64,000 nucleotides of DNA from Promicromonospora sukumoe (GTDB lineage: Bacteria > Actinomycetota > Actinomycetes > Actinomycetales > Cellulomonadaceae), in assembly GCF_014137995.1 (NCBI RefSeq), contig NZ_JACGWV010000001.1, forward strand, positions 3,038,001 through 3,102,000, written 5' to 3'. Positions within the stretch are counted from its first letter, which is position 1; every line of letters begins with the position of its first letter. This document shows, in pieces, positions 34,117-41,648 of this stretch. The notes below the pieces were generated by a model. It searched no databases. It saw nothing but the letters and a program-made list of their open reading frames with translations, and was not told where the DNA came from. Position numbers and translations under genes: made by a program.

Positions 34117-36030
34117 ATGTGGGTAAGCAGGATTGCCTTCAATGGTTACCGCCGTCTCGCCGAGACCGCGACCAATATCGATGGCCCGATCACGGCCTTC
34201 GTCGGGTTCAACGAGGCGGGCAAGACCTCGCTGCTTAGCGCACTCGAATGGTTCACTGAAGGCGGTGAACTATCCTCGGTAGACTACAATCGTAGTCGAG
34301 CACCACGTTCTGGCACGGATGTCGTGAAGGTGTTTTTCCAGTTGGAAGACGACGACAAGAAGGCGTTCTCGTCCATCCCGTTGGACAACCCGCCGACATC
34401 GCTGGTGCTCTACCGGATGCGAGATGGCAGCCGGGTCCGAGAGCTCGAGCCACGGCCGCAGCGCCAGGCAAAGCCGTTTGTTGCGGCGTCCGAGCGCCTT
34501 GCGAGGGCCATCGTCACACTTGCGCCGCAGTTCGCTGCCGCCGCTGACCAAGATGAGCGTGATCCCAACGACTGGGCTGCTGTAGTGATCGAAGCCCTAA
34601 CGGAGCCGGACGCGGAGTGGTCGGATGACTGGATGGAGGATCTTGCGGCACTGTCCAAGTGGCTAGACGATATTCCAGACGGCCGGAAACGGCCTCGCGA
34701 CGCGAAACTCGCCGGCTTCCTTAACGAGGTTCACAGCCTGGTCTCTGCCGACCACCCGATTGAATCAGTCTGGAAAGCGATCGAAGACAGGGTGCCCGCC
34801 TTCGTGCTTTTCAAGGACGCGGACCGTACTCTTGAAACGTCCTACACCCTCCAGCCAGGGGAGCGCGATATCCCTCCGGCCGTTCAGAGGCTTCTGATGC
34901 TTGCGGGGCTGAACGCTGAAGCCATGTGGGCACACATCGAGGTGGGCGACTCCACGAAACGCGAGACCGCGCTGGAACGGGCCAATGATCGCTTGAGGGT
35001 CATTTTCGACAAAGCTTGGAATCAGAGCAAGGTCACTGTACGGTTCAACGTGAACGGGAAGCGTCTCGAAGTCTTGCTCAAGGAGCTTCACGGCGACGGC
35101 GATGTCACCAACATCAGCGAGCGCAGCGACGGACTCAAGACTTTCGTCGCCCTCGTAGCATTTCTCGAATCCGGTGGGTACGCGGTGCCGCCGGTCCTGC
35201 TTATCGACGAAGCCGAGACTCATCTCCACTACGATGCCCAGGCAGACCTCGTCGGAGTCCTCCTCAAGAGCGTCAACGCCGCCCAGATCTTCTATACCAC
35301 ACACTCGCCAGGCTGTTTGCCTGGTGACCTCGGCACTGGTATCCGAGTTGTTGCACGTGATCCGCAGTACGCGGACGCTAGCATTCTCAAGAACAACTTC
35401 TGGGAAGGGGAGGGGCCGGGGTTCTCGCCGCTGTTGTTTGCGATGGGTGCTGGGGCAGCAGCGTTCTCTATGTGCCGCAACGCAGTCCTTGCTGAAGGCG
35501 CGTCTGACATGGTGCTCCTGCCTAGCCTCATTCGACAGGCAACGCGGCTAAACGATCTCGATTACCAGGTCGCGCCGGGGCTCGCCAATGCCCACGGCTC
35601 AGGAATCCGTGTCGAGGAGGTCGCGGCCAGGGTCGTCTACCTGACGGATGGCGACAAGGGTGGCGAGGACCACAAACTTGCCCTCAAGAAAGTCGGTGTC
35701 GACGGCGCTCGTATCTTTGCTCTCCCGAACGCTCACGCAGTCGAGGACCTTATCAACCGCAGTGACTATCTCGCCGTTGTAAACGAGTTCCTCCACACGA
35801 TGGGACAGACCAAGCAGTTCAGAATGTCCGATATCCCACCCGGTGTGCCTGTCGGCAAGGCTTTGAACGACTGGGCCAAGAAGAGCAGGGTTTTAATCCC
35901 GAGCAAGGTCGAGGTCGCCTATGCGCTTCTCCGGAAGAACGCCCGGCTGACAAGGGAGGGAAGGCGTGCCCTTGGCGCGCTTCACGAAAAGTTCACTGTA
36001 GCCTTCAATGTGGTACCCCAACGCACATGA
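34117..36030 (+). CDS. OLD-family endonuclease: ABC-type ATPase with TOPRIM domain
   Basis: A 637-aa protein. An SMC/ABC-type ATPase domain has Walker A 'FVGFNEAGKTSLL' (30-38), a signature-like 'ISERSDGLKTF' (333-343), Walker B 'PPVLLIDEAETHLHYDAQ' (Asp364/Glu365) and the H-loop 'FYTTHSPG' (His396). A C-terminal TOPRIM domain has Glu460 in 'AVLAEGASDMVLLPS', DXD in 'VYLTDGDKGG' (511/513) and a later 'AHAVEDLI' acidic site. All nuclease residues look intact. The start at 34117 follows AGGAG by seven bases. OLD proteins act in Gabija, some retrons and P2 immunity. Here there is no UvrD partner, and the neighbour is a SIR2 effector. Confidence 0.88.
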   Translation: MWVSRIAFNGYRRLAETATNIDGPITAFVGFNEAGKTSLLSALEWFTEGGELSSVDYNRSRAPRSGTDVVKVFFQLEDDDKKAFSSIPLDNPPTSLVLYRMRDGSRVRELEPRPQRQAKPFVAASERLARAIVTLAPQFAAAADQDERDPNDWAAVVIEALTEPDAEWSDDWMEDLAALSKWLDDIPDGRKRPRDAKLAGFLNEVHSLVSADHPIESVWKAIEDRVPAFVLFKDADRTLETSYTLQPGERDIPPAVQRLLMLAGLNAEAMWAHIEVGDSTKRETALERANDRLRVIFDKAWNQSKVTVRFNVNGKRLEVLLKELHGDGDVTNISERSDGLKTFVALVAFLESGGYAVPPVLLIDEAETHLHYDAQADLVGVLLKSVNAAQIFYTTHSPGCLPGDLGTGIRVVARDPQYADASILKNNFWEGEGPGFSPLLFAMGAGAAAFSMCRNAVLAEGASDMVLLPSLIRQATRLNDLDYQVAPGLANAHGSGIRVEEVAARVVYLTDGDKGGEDHKLALKKVGVDGARIFALPNAHAVEDLINRSDYLAVVNEFLHTMGQTKQFRMSDIPPGVPVGKALNDWAKKSRVLIPSKVEVAYALLRKNARLTREGRRALGALHEKFTVAFNVVPQRT

Positions 36031-36212
36031 GTCTCGGCGCTGCAATTCAGGAGTGCGCACGCGGGTCGACCCGAGGAGTTCACTAACCGTGCCACATGTG
36101 TTGGGCTTGGAGCGTCACGTTCGGCGCTACAGGTTCGCGCACATCGGAGTGTCGCGGACCGGAGCTCGGAGACGTAGAGTGAGGAGCGGGCGTCGTCGCA
36201 CCCGCGTCGTCG

Positions 36213-36302
36213 TTCCCGGCCTGTGACAGCACTGTCTGCGCGGCCCGCCGTCCTGCTAGGGCCAAGTCCCTCTGGGGTCCCACGCTCGGCTCAGAGACCC
36301 AC
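36213..36302 (+). repeat. right copy of ~88-bp direct repeat, next to attR
   Basis: Partner of 29966-30054. It ends 28 bases before the attR core and contains one clear GGTCCCAC box (36276-36283) and a degenerate one 11 bp before it. It probably represents the element's true right arm. The whole interval 36031-36589 holds no gene, only this repeat, attR, a terminator and the promoter region of the lyase gene. Confidence 0.8.
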
Positions 36303-36330
36303 GTCGTTGCAGGTGAGAGCCGGTACTGGA

Positions 36331-36357
36331 ACTGGTTCGATCCCAGTATCGCCCACC
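36331..36357 (+). other. attR (27-bp core)
   Basis: Perfect copy of the tRNA-Val 3' end at 19194-19220, not preceded by the rest of a tRNA. It marks the right boundary of the element. Confidence 0.93.
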
Positions 36358-36364
36358 GTGCGGA

Positions 36365-36405
36365 AAGGCCCTCCGGCCAGCGGAAACGCTGAGCGGGAGG
36401 GCCTT
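36365..36405 (+). terminator. original chromosomal tRNA-Val terminator
   Basis: 10-bp perfect stem (36365-36374, 36396-36405) followed by TT. It lies the same distance from attR as the 19229 hairpin from attL and has nearly the same loop. Confidence 0.75.
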
Positions 36406-36589
36406 TTGCTTTGCCCGCATCCGGCTCTGAGTCCCGGCTGCGTGACGGCGTGGACCGCCGCCAGGGCGAGCGCCGAGCCGGCGCCGTGCCAGCGCTGCCA
36501 AGACCCCTGCATCTTTCATTGAGTACGGGCTCTCACACCGTTACGTTCAGTCGCACGGAGCACTTCCCTCCAAGCAAGGGATGACATAG

Positions 36590-37591
36590 ATGCAGATCTC
36601 GACCCCGAGTCGGCTTGCTCGAAGAATGACGGCTCTCGCCATGGCGGCAACCCTGACCGCCACGCTGGGAGTCGCCGCGGTGGCGACCACGCAGCCCGCC
36701 AGCGCGGCAGACAGTGCGGTAGAAGCGGTAGAAGAGGTCCCCAGCTACGCGATGGGCATCGTGGGTAGGCCCTGGACGATCCAGAACCCCACCCTGTGCG
36801 GTCCGACGATCGGTGACGGCGGCAACCTCGTGGAGAACGGGCGCACCTACGAGGGCAGGTGTCAGGGAGCAGGCCAGGTACCCACCATCACCGGGACCTC
36901 GGACGCACCGGCGCTGACGTTCCGGACGCAGCACGAATACAGGTACCCGGGCGCCATCCTGGACGACCCCGAGGCGAACACCTGGGTGGACGCCAACGGC
37001 GACAGGCTCCGGGACCGCACGGAGCTGGCGACGCCGGGGCGAACCCTTCCGTTCGACACCAACGTGTGGGTCGGGTTCGACATCCGCATCCCCGCAGGCG
37101 TCGACAGCGTGACCGGCAGCGGGGCGTACGTGATGCAGCTCTGGCAGTGCGCCGCGAACCCGATCGGCGGCATCCGTATCCAGTCCGGCGCCGGCAACGG
37201 GCACAACCTCCAGTTCACGCGCCGGGGCGACGAGCCGGGCGTGGACTACAACCCGGCGATGGTGACGAAGAGCGTCGGCACCAACGAGTGGCACTCCTTC
37301 GTCATCAAGTACCACGTGAAGCCCTACAGCGCCGGCGGCGCCAAGGGGCTCATCGAGGTCTGGCACCGGAGAGTGGGAGCGACCACCGTCGAGACGAAGA
37401 TCCTCGAGCAGGAGGACTACTTCGGCTATGGCCCAAACTCCGCGTGCGAGAACGGTACCTACGACGACATGTTCCGGATCAAGTACGGCATGTACAAGGA
37501 CTACCAGCCGGGCGCGACGTTCCGGGCCGACTACCGGAACGTGAGGATCGGCGCCAGCAAGGCGGAGGTCCAGCCCTACTACCGCGACTGA
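36590..37591 (+). CDS. secreted polysaccharide lyase-like protein
   Basis: A 333-aa exported protein. The signal peptide (about 1-40) ends at an AXA site in 'QPASAADS'. The mature part resembles the heparin-lyase-I/'Polysacc_lyase' jelly-roll group, with 'PFDTNVWVGFDIRIPAGVD', 'EWHSFVIKYHVKPYS' and 'LIEVWHRRVG' following the usual strand pattern of that fold, and conserved Cys pairs. The substrate (glucuronan, alginate or another uronate polymer) is not readable. It ends in a 13-bp hairpin terminator at 37621. First chromosomal gene right of the element. Confidence 0.7.
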   Translation: MQISTPSRLARRMTALAMAATLTATLGVAAVATTQPASAADSAVEAVEEVPSYAMGIVGRPWTIQNPTLCGPTIGDGGNLVENGRTYEGRCQGAGQVPTITGTSDAPALTFRTQHEYRYPGAILDDPEANTWVDANGDRLRDRTELATPGRTLPFDTNVWVGFDIRIPAGVDSVTGSGAYVMQLWQCAANPIGGIRIQSGAGNGHNLQFTRRGDEPGVDYNPAMVTKSVGTNEWHSFVIKYHVKPYSAGGAKGLIEVWHRRVGATTVETKILEQEDYFGYGPNSACENGTYDDMFRIKYGMYKDYQPGATFRADYRNVRIGASKAEVQPYYRD

Positions 37592-37620
37592 TCCCCTGAT
37601 CCGTCTGCGGTGATCAGCAG

Positions 37621-37658
37621 AGGCCCTCCGGCCAGCAGAAACGCAGGCCGGAGGGCCT
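37621..37658 (+). terminator. terminator after lyase gene
   Basis: 13-bp perfect stem (37621-37633, 37646-37658), loop AGCAGAAACGCA, followed by TTCGC. Third member of the GAAACGC-loop hairpin set. Confidence 0.8.
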
Positions 37659-37794
37659 TTCGCTTGCCTGCCCCACTGCTGACTCACGTTCACCAGGCCG
37701 GATCGAGCCGCATCGCCCACGGATACGGTCGCCCAGCGCCTGTTCGCACGCCGAACACGATTTTCCTGGCCACCGCGCTCGCCCGGCCAGGACC

Positions 37795-38058
37795 ATGTGC
37801 CGCATGACCGATGCGATCGAGAACGTCCAGAACTCCCCGACCACGGCCAACAGGTCCGCCGGCCCGATCACCCTGGGGCTGGCCGGGCTGATCGTCGGAA
37901 CGTTCCTCATCACCGTCGGCGCCGCCATCGGCACGGTGGCCGTGATCATCGGGGTCGCGGCCCTTCTGGTCGGGCTCTCCGCCCTGCTCGACGGCGTGCA
38001 CAAGCTGGTCGAGAACCTCGACAACGCCACCCAGGCGATCCTGGACCAGCGGCACTAA
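37795..38058 (+). CDS. small two-helix membrane protein
   Basis: An 87-aa protein with two adjoining hydrophobic helices (about 27-46 and 49-66, 'LGLAGLIVGTFLITVGAAIG'), short polar ends and no known family. The second Met, at 37804, is an equally good start. The helical C-terminus 'LVENLDNATQAILDQRH' is acidic. Unknown function. Confidence 0.55.
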   Translation: MCRMTDAIENVQNSPTTANRSAGPITLGLAGLIVGTFLITVGAAIGTVAVIIGVAALLVGLSALLDGVHKLVENLDNATQAILDQRH

Positions 38059-38092
38059 ATCACCCACCAGGGTGAAAAAGGGTGTCCGACTC

Positions 38093-38121
38093 GTGACATT
38101 GGCAGGGTTCCTCACTAATAT
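38093..38121 (+). promoter_or_regulatory. candidate promoter for the glucanase gene
   Basis: GTGACA (38093-38098), 17-bp spacer, TAATAT (38116-38121), 65 bases before the start codon. Confidence 0.5.
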
Positions 38122-38185
38122 CCGATTCCCTGACAGTCCAGTAAGTACAACGGCGTGCTACCCGGATACACGAGGAGATCTCCCC

Positions 38186-39877
38186 ATGTCACGAACCCCG
38201 TCACATGCCCGAAGGCCCCGGCCCCGCGGCAGCAGCAGGCTCCGCAACGTGCTCGCCACGTTCGGTGCGTTCGCCGTCGTCGCGGCCACGCTCGTCGTCG
38301 CGCAACCCACCCCGGCGGCCGCCGTGCCCGCCACGATCCCCCTGACCATCACCAACGACTCCGGGCGGGGCGACCAGGTCTTCGTCTACGTCCTGGGCGA
38401 CCCGGGCACCGGGCGGCTCGGCTGGGCCGACGCGTCCGGCGCGTTCCACGCCTGGCCCACCGTCGGCGGCACGCCGGTCGACGCACCCGACGCCTCGATC
38501 GCCGGCCCGGCGGACGGGCAGTCGAAGACCATCCAGCTGCCCAAGATGTCGGGCCGCGTGTACTTCTCGTACGGCAGCAAGCTGTCGTTCAAGATCGTCA
38601 ACGACGGCCGGCTGGTCCAGCCCGCCGTCCAGAACCCGAGCGACCCGAACCGGAACAAGCTGTTCAGCTGGACCGAGTTCACGCTCAACGACTCGGGTCT
38701 ATGGATCAACAGCACCCAGGTCGACTTCCTCTCCGCGCCGTACCAGACGGGCCTGCGCAAGGCCGACGGCACGGTGATCAGCACCGGCATGCTCAAGCCG
38801 AACGGCTACCAGAACGTCGTCAACGCCCTGGCCGGCACGCCCGGCTGGAGCAACCTGGCGCAGCGCGCCCCCGACGGCTCGCTGCTGCGCGTCCTGGCGC
38901 CCGGGCACGCGATCGGGACGGGTCAGATCGACGCGAACATCCTGTCGTCGTACGTGGACCAGGTGTGGTCCAAGTACACCAACGAGAACCTCACCGTCGC
39001 GCCCTACTCCTACGACCCCGCCGCGGTCTTCACGGGCCGGGTGCAGAACGGCGTCATGCGGTTCACCAACGCGTCGGGCGCGTACGTCACCGAGTTCCGC
39101 AAGCCGTCGAGCGACTCGATCTTCGGCTGCTACAACGACCTCGCCGCGCCGAACAACGACATCGGCGCCATCGCCCGCACCCTGTGCGCCGGCTTCCACC
39201 GCTCGACGCTGCTGACCCGCACCACCCAGCCGGGCACCAGCACCTCCGGGTTCTACGAGGCGTCCGTCACCGACTACTACTCCAAGTACATCCACCAGCA
39301 GATGGCGAACGGCAAGGCCTACGGCTTCGCGTTCGACGACGTGCTGGCGCAGGAGTCGCTGGTGCACGACGGCAACCCGTCGGCCGCCTACATCCAGCTC
39401 GACCCGTTCTCCGGCACCGCGACCCCGATCGCCGGTTCCGGCGGCGGCGACGGCGGTGGGGGCGACGGCGGCAGCGGCAGCGGGCCGCTGCCCTCCGGCA
39501 CGGGCCCGGTGCGCGCGTCCAACGGCATGTGCGTGGACATCCCCTGGGCCGACTCGGTCAACGGCAACCCGCTGCAGATCGTGAACTGCAGCGGCAACGC
39601 CGCCCAGTCCTGGACCCGGTCGGGCTCGACGCTCAGCGCCCTCGGCCGGTGCGTCGACGTGGCTTCCGGCGGCACGACGGACGGCTCCGTGGTGCAGCTC
39701 TGGGAGTGCAACGGCACCGGCGCGCAGAGCTGGACCTACCAGTCCGCGAACCAGGCCCTCGTCAACCCCCAGTCGGGCAAGTGCCTGACGGCGGTCGGGG
39801 GCGCGCCCCTGCACGACGGCCAGCGCCTGGAGATCCGCACCTGCTCCGGCACCGCGGCGCAGCGCTGGACCTTCTGA
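38186..39877 (+). CDS. secreted GH64 beta-1,3-glucanase with CBM13 (ricin-type) module
   Basis: A 563-aa exported enzyme: signal peptide (about 1-47, 'QPTPAAAVPA'), a GH64 thaumatin-like catalytic domain (about 50-415), a Gly/Ser linker ('GSGGGDGGGGDGGSGSG') and a ricin-B/CBM13 trefoil with three QXW repeats ('AAQSW', 'GAQSW', 'AAQRW'). GH64 enzymes release laminaripentaose from beta-1,3-glucan, so this is a fungal/yeast wall-degrading enzyme as in Cellulosimicrobium and Streptomyces. The start at 38186 is set by GAGGAG and the signal peptide. A terminator follows at 39896. Confidence 0.92.
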   Translation: MSRTPSHARRPRPRGSSRLRNVLATFGAFAVVAATLVVAQPTPAAAVPATIPLTITNDSGRGDQVFVYVLGDPGTGRLGWADASGAFHAWPTVGGTPVDAPDASIAGPADGQSKTIQLPKMSGRVYFSYGSKLSFKIVNDGRLVQPAVQNPSDPNRNKLFSWTEFTLNDSGLWINSTQVDFLSAPYQTGLRKADGTVISTGMLKPNGYQNVVNALAGTPGWSNLAQRAPDGSLLRVLAPGHAIGTGQIDANILSSYVDQVWSKYTNENLTVAPYSYDPAAVFTGRVQNGVMRFTNASGAYVTEFRKPSSDSIFGCYNDLAAPNNDIGAIARTLCAGFHRSTLLTRTTQPGTSTSGFYEASVTDYYSKYIHQQMANGKAYGFAFDDVLAQESLVHDGNPSAAYIQLDPFSGTATPIAGSGGGDGGGGDGGSGSGPLPSGTGPVRASNGMCVDIPWADSVNGNPLQIVNCSGNAAQSWTRSGSTLSALGRCVDVASGGTTDGSVVQLWECNGTGAQSWTYQSANQALVNPQSGKCLTAVGGAPLHDGQRLEIRTCSGTAAQRWTF

Positions 39878-39895
39878 CCCGGCGTACGCCTGCAC

Positions 39896-39940
39896 GGCAC
39901 GGCCCCCGGTCGGCGTTCCTCGCCGGCCGGGGGCCGTGCC
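39896..39940 (+). terminator. hairpin terminator after glucanase gene
   Basis: 14-bp perfect stem (39896-39909, 39927-39940), 18 bases after the stop codon. Confidence 0.8.
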
Positions 39941-40001
39941 CTTCTCCTGGCCTACGTCTTCCTAGCCGGCGTCATTCCTGGCCGACGACGAACGCAAGGC
40001 T

Positions 40002-40361
40002 TCAGAGCCCACCCGCGAAGTCGCCGAGGATCGTGCGCCACAGCTCCCGCACCTCGTCGTTGCGCTCGGGCGTCTCGGCGCCGAGGTGCTGCACCACCAG
40101 CGCCGCCGTCCCGTTCCTCTTGGGCTCGCTGATGACGACGACGGACTCGCCGTCGCGCCCCTTCGCCCGCCAGGTGATGCGGTGCTCGGTGCCGCTGACC
40201 CCCACGTCGCCGACGATCAGGCCCCGCACGTCCTCGTTGGCGGCGGCGAAATCGGTCCACGCGCCCATGAGGGCCTCCATGCCGAGCGACGTCGACCGGC
40301 TGACGCTCGTCCGGAACGTGCCGTCCGGCCGCCCGCCAGGGATGCGCGAGCTCGTCGCCAT
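40002..40361 (-). CDS. SRPBCC/AHSA1-like protein
   Basis: A 119-aa protein whose central strands 'EHRITWRAKGRDGESVVVIS' and C-terminal 'ELWRTILGDFAGGL' follow the pattern of the START/SRPBCC fold seen in AHSA1-like proteins. It is shorter than usual (about 140-160 aa). Ligand unknown. It lies 24 bases downstream of the RibD_C-like gene on the same strand and is probably co-transcribed, an association common for small DHFR-fold proteins. Confidence 0.6.
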   Translation of the reverse strand: MATSSRIPGGRPDGTFRTSVSRSTSLGMEALMGAWTDFAAANEDVRGLIVGDVGVSGTEHRITWRAKGRDGESVVVISEPKRNGTAALVVQHLGAETPERNDEVRELWRTILGDFAGGL

Positions 40362-40385
40362 GTCAGCATCCTGGCACGACGTCGC

Positions 40386-40967
40386 TCAGCGGCGCACCGG
40401 GTACCGCAGGTGCAGGGCGCGGCTCCCCTGCACGACCTCCGGGTCCTCCAGCAGCACGTGCCGGCCGAGGTTCGCGAAGTACGGGATGCCCTCGCCGAGC
40501 AGCACGGGCGCGAGGCTGACGCAGACGTCGTCGACCAGGCCGAGCGCCAGGGCCTGCTGGATGACGTCGGCGCTGGCGATCGTCACGTCCTTGTCGCCCG
40601 CGATCTCCCGGGCCCGGGCGACGGCCTCCGCGACACCGCTGACGAACGTCGTGCGCGGCCACCGGTCCGCGTGCCGCGGCGGGCGGTGGGTCACGACGAC
40701 GACGGGGGCGCCCACGGGGTGGCTGTCGCCCCAGCCCTCGGTGATGTCGAACAGCCGGCGGCCCGAGACGAGGGCCCCGGTCCGCTCGGTCAGGTCGCGC
40801 AGCATCGCCGCGCCGGCCTCGTCGACCTTGAACGAGACACCCTCGTTGGCGGTGGTCATGGCGACGTCGCCGGCGTCGTACCAGTCGAAGAGGTCGTCGA
40901 TGCGGTCGTCCGGGGCGGCGATGAACCCGTCCAGGGACATCGTCATGTGCGTGATCACCTTGCTCAT
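40386..40967 (-). CDS. RibD C-terminal/dihydrofolate-reductase-like protein
   Basis: A 193-aa DHFR-fold protein with 'VITHMTMSLDGFIAAPDD', 'GALVSGRRLFDITEGWGDSH' and 'DVTIASADVIQQALALGLVD'. It is related to the widespread 'dihydrofolate reductase family' proteins, not true DHFR. The start at 40967 follows AAAGGAG. Third paralogous fold member in the window, but more distant from the other two. It forms a likely operon with the SRPBCC gene. Confidence 0.85.
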   Translation of the reverse strand: MSKVITHMTMSLDGFIAAPDDRIDDLFDWYDAGDVAMTTANEGVSFKVDEAGAAMLRDLTERTGALVSGRRLFDITEGWGDSHPVGAPVVVVTHRPPRHADRWPRTTFVSGVAEAVARAREIAGDKDVTIASADVIQQALALGLVDDVCVSLAPVLLGEGIPYFANLGRHVLLEDPEVVQGSRALHLRYPVRR

Positions 40968-41051
40968 CGCGTTCTCCTTTCCGGTTTCCCTCACCCTCCG
41001 ACTGCGGAGGACCCCATTACTCATCGGCACCGGGCTCCCTACGCTGGAGCG

Positions 41052-41489
41052 ATGGATCACTGGGAGACGGCGGACGGCGTCGTGGAGCTGCCCGACGGGC
41101 GGCGCGTGCGGGGCACGGGGCTGCGCCGTCCGCGCGGGGACGTGCCCCTACCCGACCTCGCGGTCTACCTGCAGGGCCGGGACCCGGGGTTCGCCGACCG
41201 GGAGTACCGCTGGGTGCGCTGGCGCGACTTCCGGCTGCCCGACTCGACGGAGCAGGCGCTGGCGGCCCTGCGGGAGGCCCACGTCCGGGCCGAGTCGGAG
41301 CGCGTGGAGATCGCCTGCGGCGGCGGCATCGGCAGGACGGGGACGGCGCTGTCGGTGCTGGCGATCATGAGCGGCGTGGCGCCCGACGACGCCGTGGCGT
41401 GGGTCCGCGCGCACTACCACCGGCGCGCGGTGGAGACCCGGGCGCAGCGGCGCTGGATCGCGGAGGTGGCGGCGTCGGCGCGGGCGTGA
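41052..41489 (+). CDS. protein-tyrosine phosphatase-like protein
   Basis: A 145-aa protein with the CX5R P-loop in 'VEIACGGGIGRTGTALSVLA', the signature of dual-specificity/tyrosine phosphatases, and a preceding 'WRDFRLPDST' segment where the general acid loop would be. It belongs to the short bacterial protein phosphatase type. Divergent from the RibD_C-like gene (84-bp gap). Confidence 0.8.
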   Translation: MDHWETADGVVELPDGRRVRGTGLRRPRGDVPLPDLAVYLQGRDPGFADREYRWVRWRDFRLPDSTEQALAALREAHVRAESERVEIACGGGIGRTGTALSVLAIMSGVAPDDAVAWVRAHYHRRAVETRAQRRWIAEVAASARA

Positions 41490-41510
41490 GCGGCGCTGGT
41501 GGGTGCGGCG

Positions 41511-41595
41511 GGTGGTCGGCACATGCGGGTGGTCGGCAAAAGGTCAGGTGATCGGCATTCGGAGCTGCCGACCACCTGACGTTCTACCGACCACC
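41511..41595. repeat. five regularly spaced GGTGGTCGGCA boxes
   Basis: Direct copies at 41511-41521, 41528-41538 and 41547-41557 (one mismatch), and inverted copies at 41566-41576 and 41585-41595 (one mismatch). Start-to-start spacing is 17, 19, 19 and 19 bp. Pairing of the third and fourth copies makes a hairpin in the gap between two convergent genes. Confidence 0.7.
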
Positions 41596-41648
41596 TGACG
41601 TTCTGCCGTGCAGCAGCAGCTCGTCCCGGGTCAGCCCGGGCGAGCGCG

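Larger units (their letters stand above)
19194..36357. mobile_element. 17.1-kb integrative element in tRNA-Val(CAC)
   Basis: Bounded by a perfect 27-bp direct repeat of the tRNA 3' end (19194-19220 and 36331-36357). Just inside the left end are a tyrosine integrase gene and an excisionase gene. Gene content is accessory throughout, and the right half (27-36 kb) is visibly less GC-rich than the flanks. No relaxase, FtsK-like translocase, replication initiator or phage structural genes are present, so it cannot be a complete conjugative element or prophage. It is either mobilised by helpers, packaged by a helper phage, or a defence/fitness island moving only by integrase. Confidence 0.92.

Noticed and set aside
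33892..36030. OLD gene start at GTG 33892
   Set aside because: The ATG at 34117 has an ideal AGGAG and begins at the conserved ATPase fold. The extra 75 codons show no family similarity, though they are recorded as an alternative.
19194..36357. Actinobacterial integrative conjugative element (AICE) or prophage
   Set aside because: No FtsK-like transfer protein, Rep, relaxase, terminase or capsid genes are present. Only int and xis support mobility.
38155..41370. 1071-codon open frame on the plus strand
   Set aside because: Out-of-frame shadow of the GH64 gene continuing antisense through two minus-strand genes, with very biased Arg composition.
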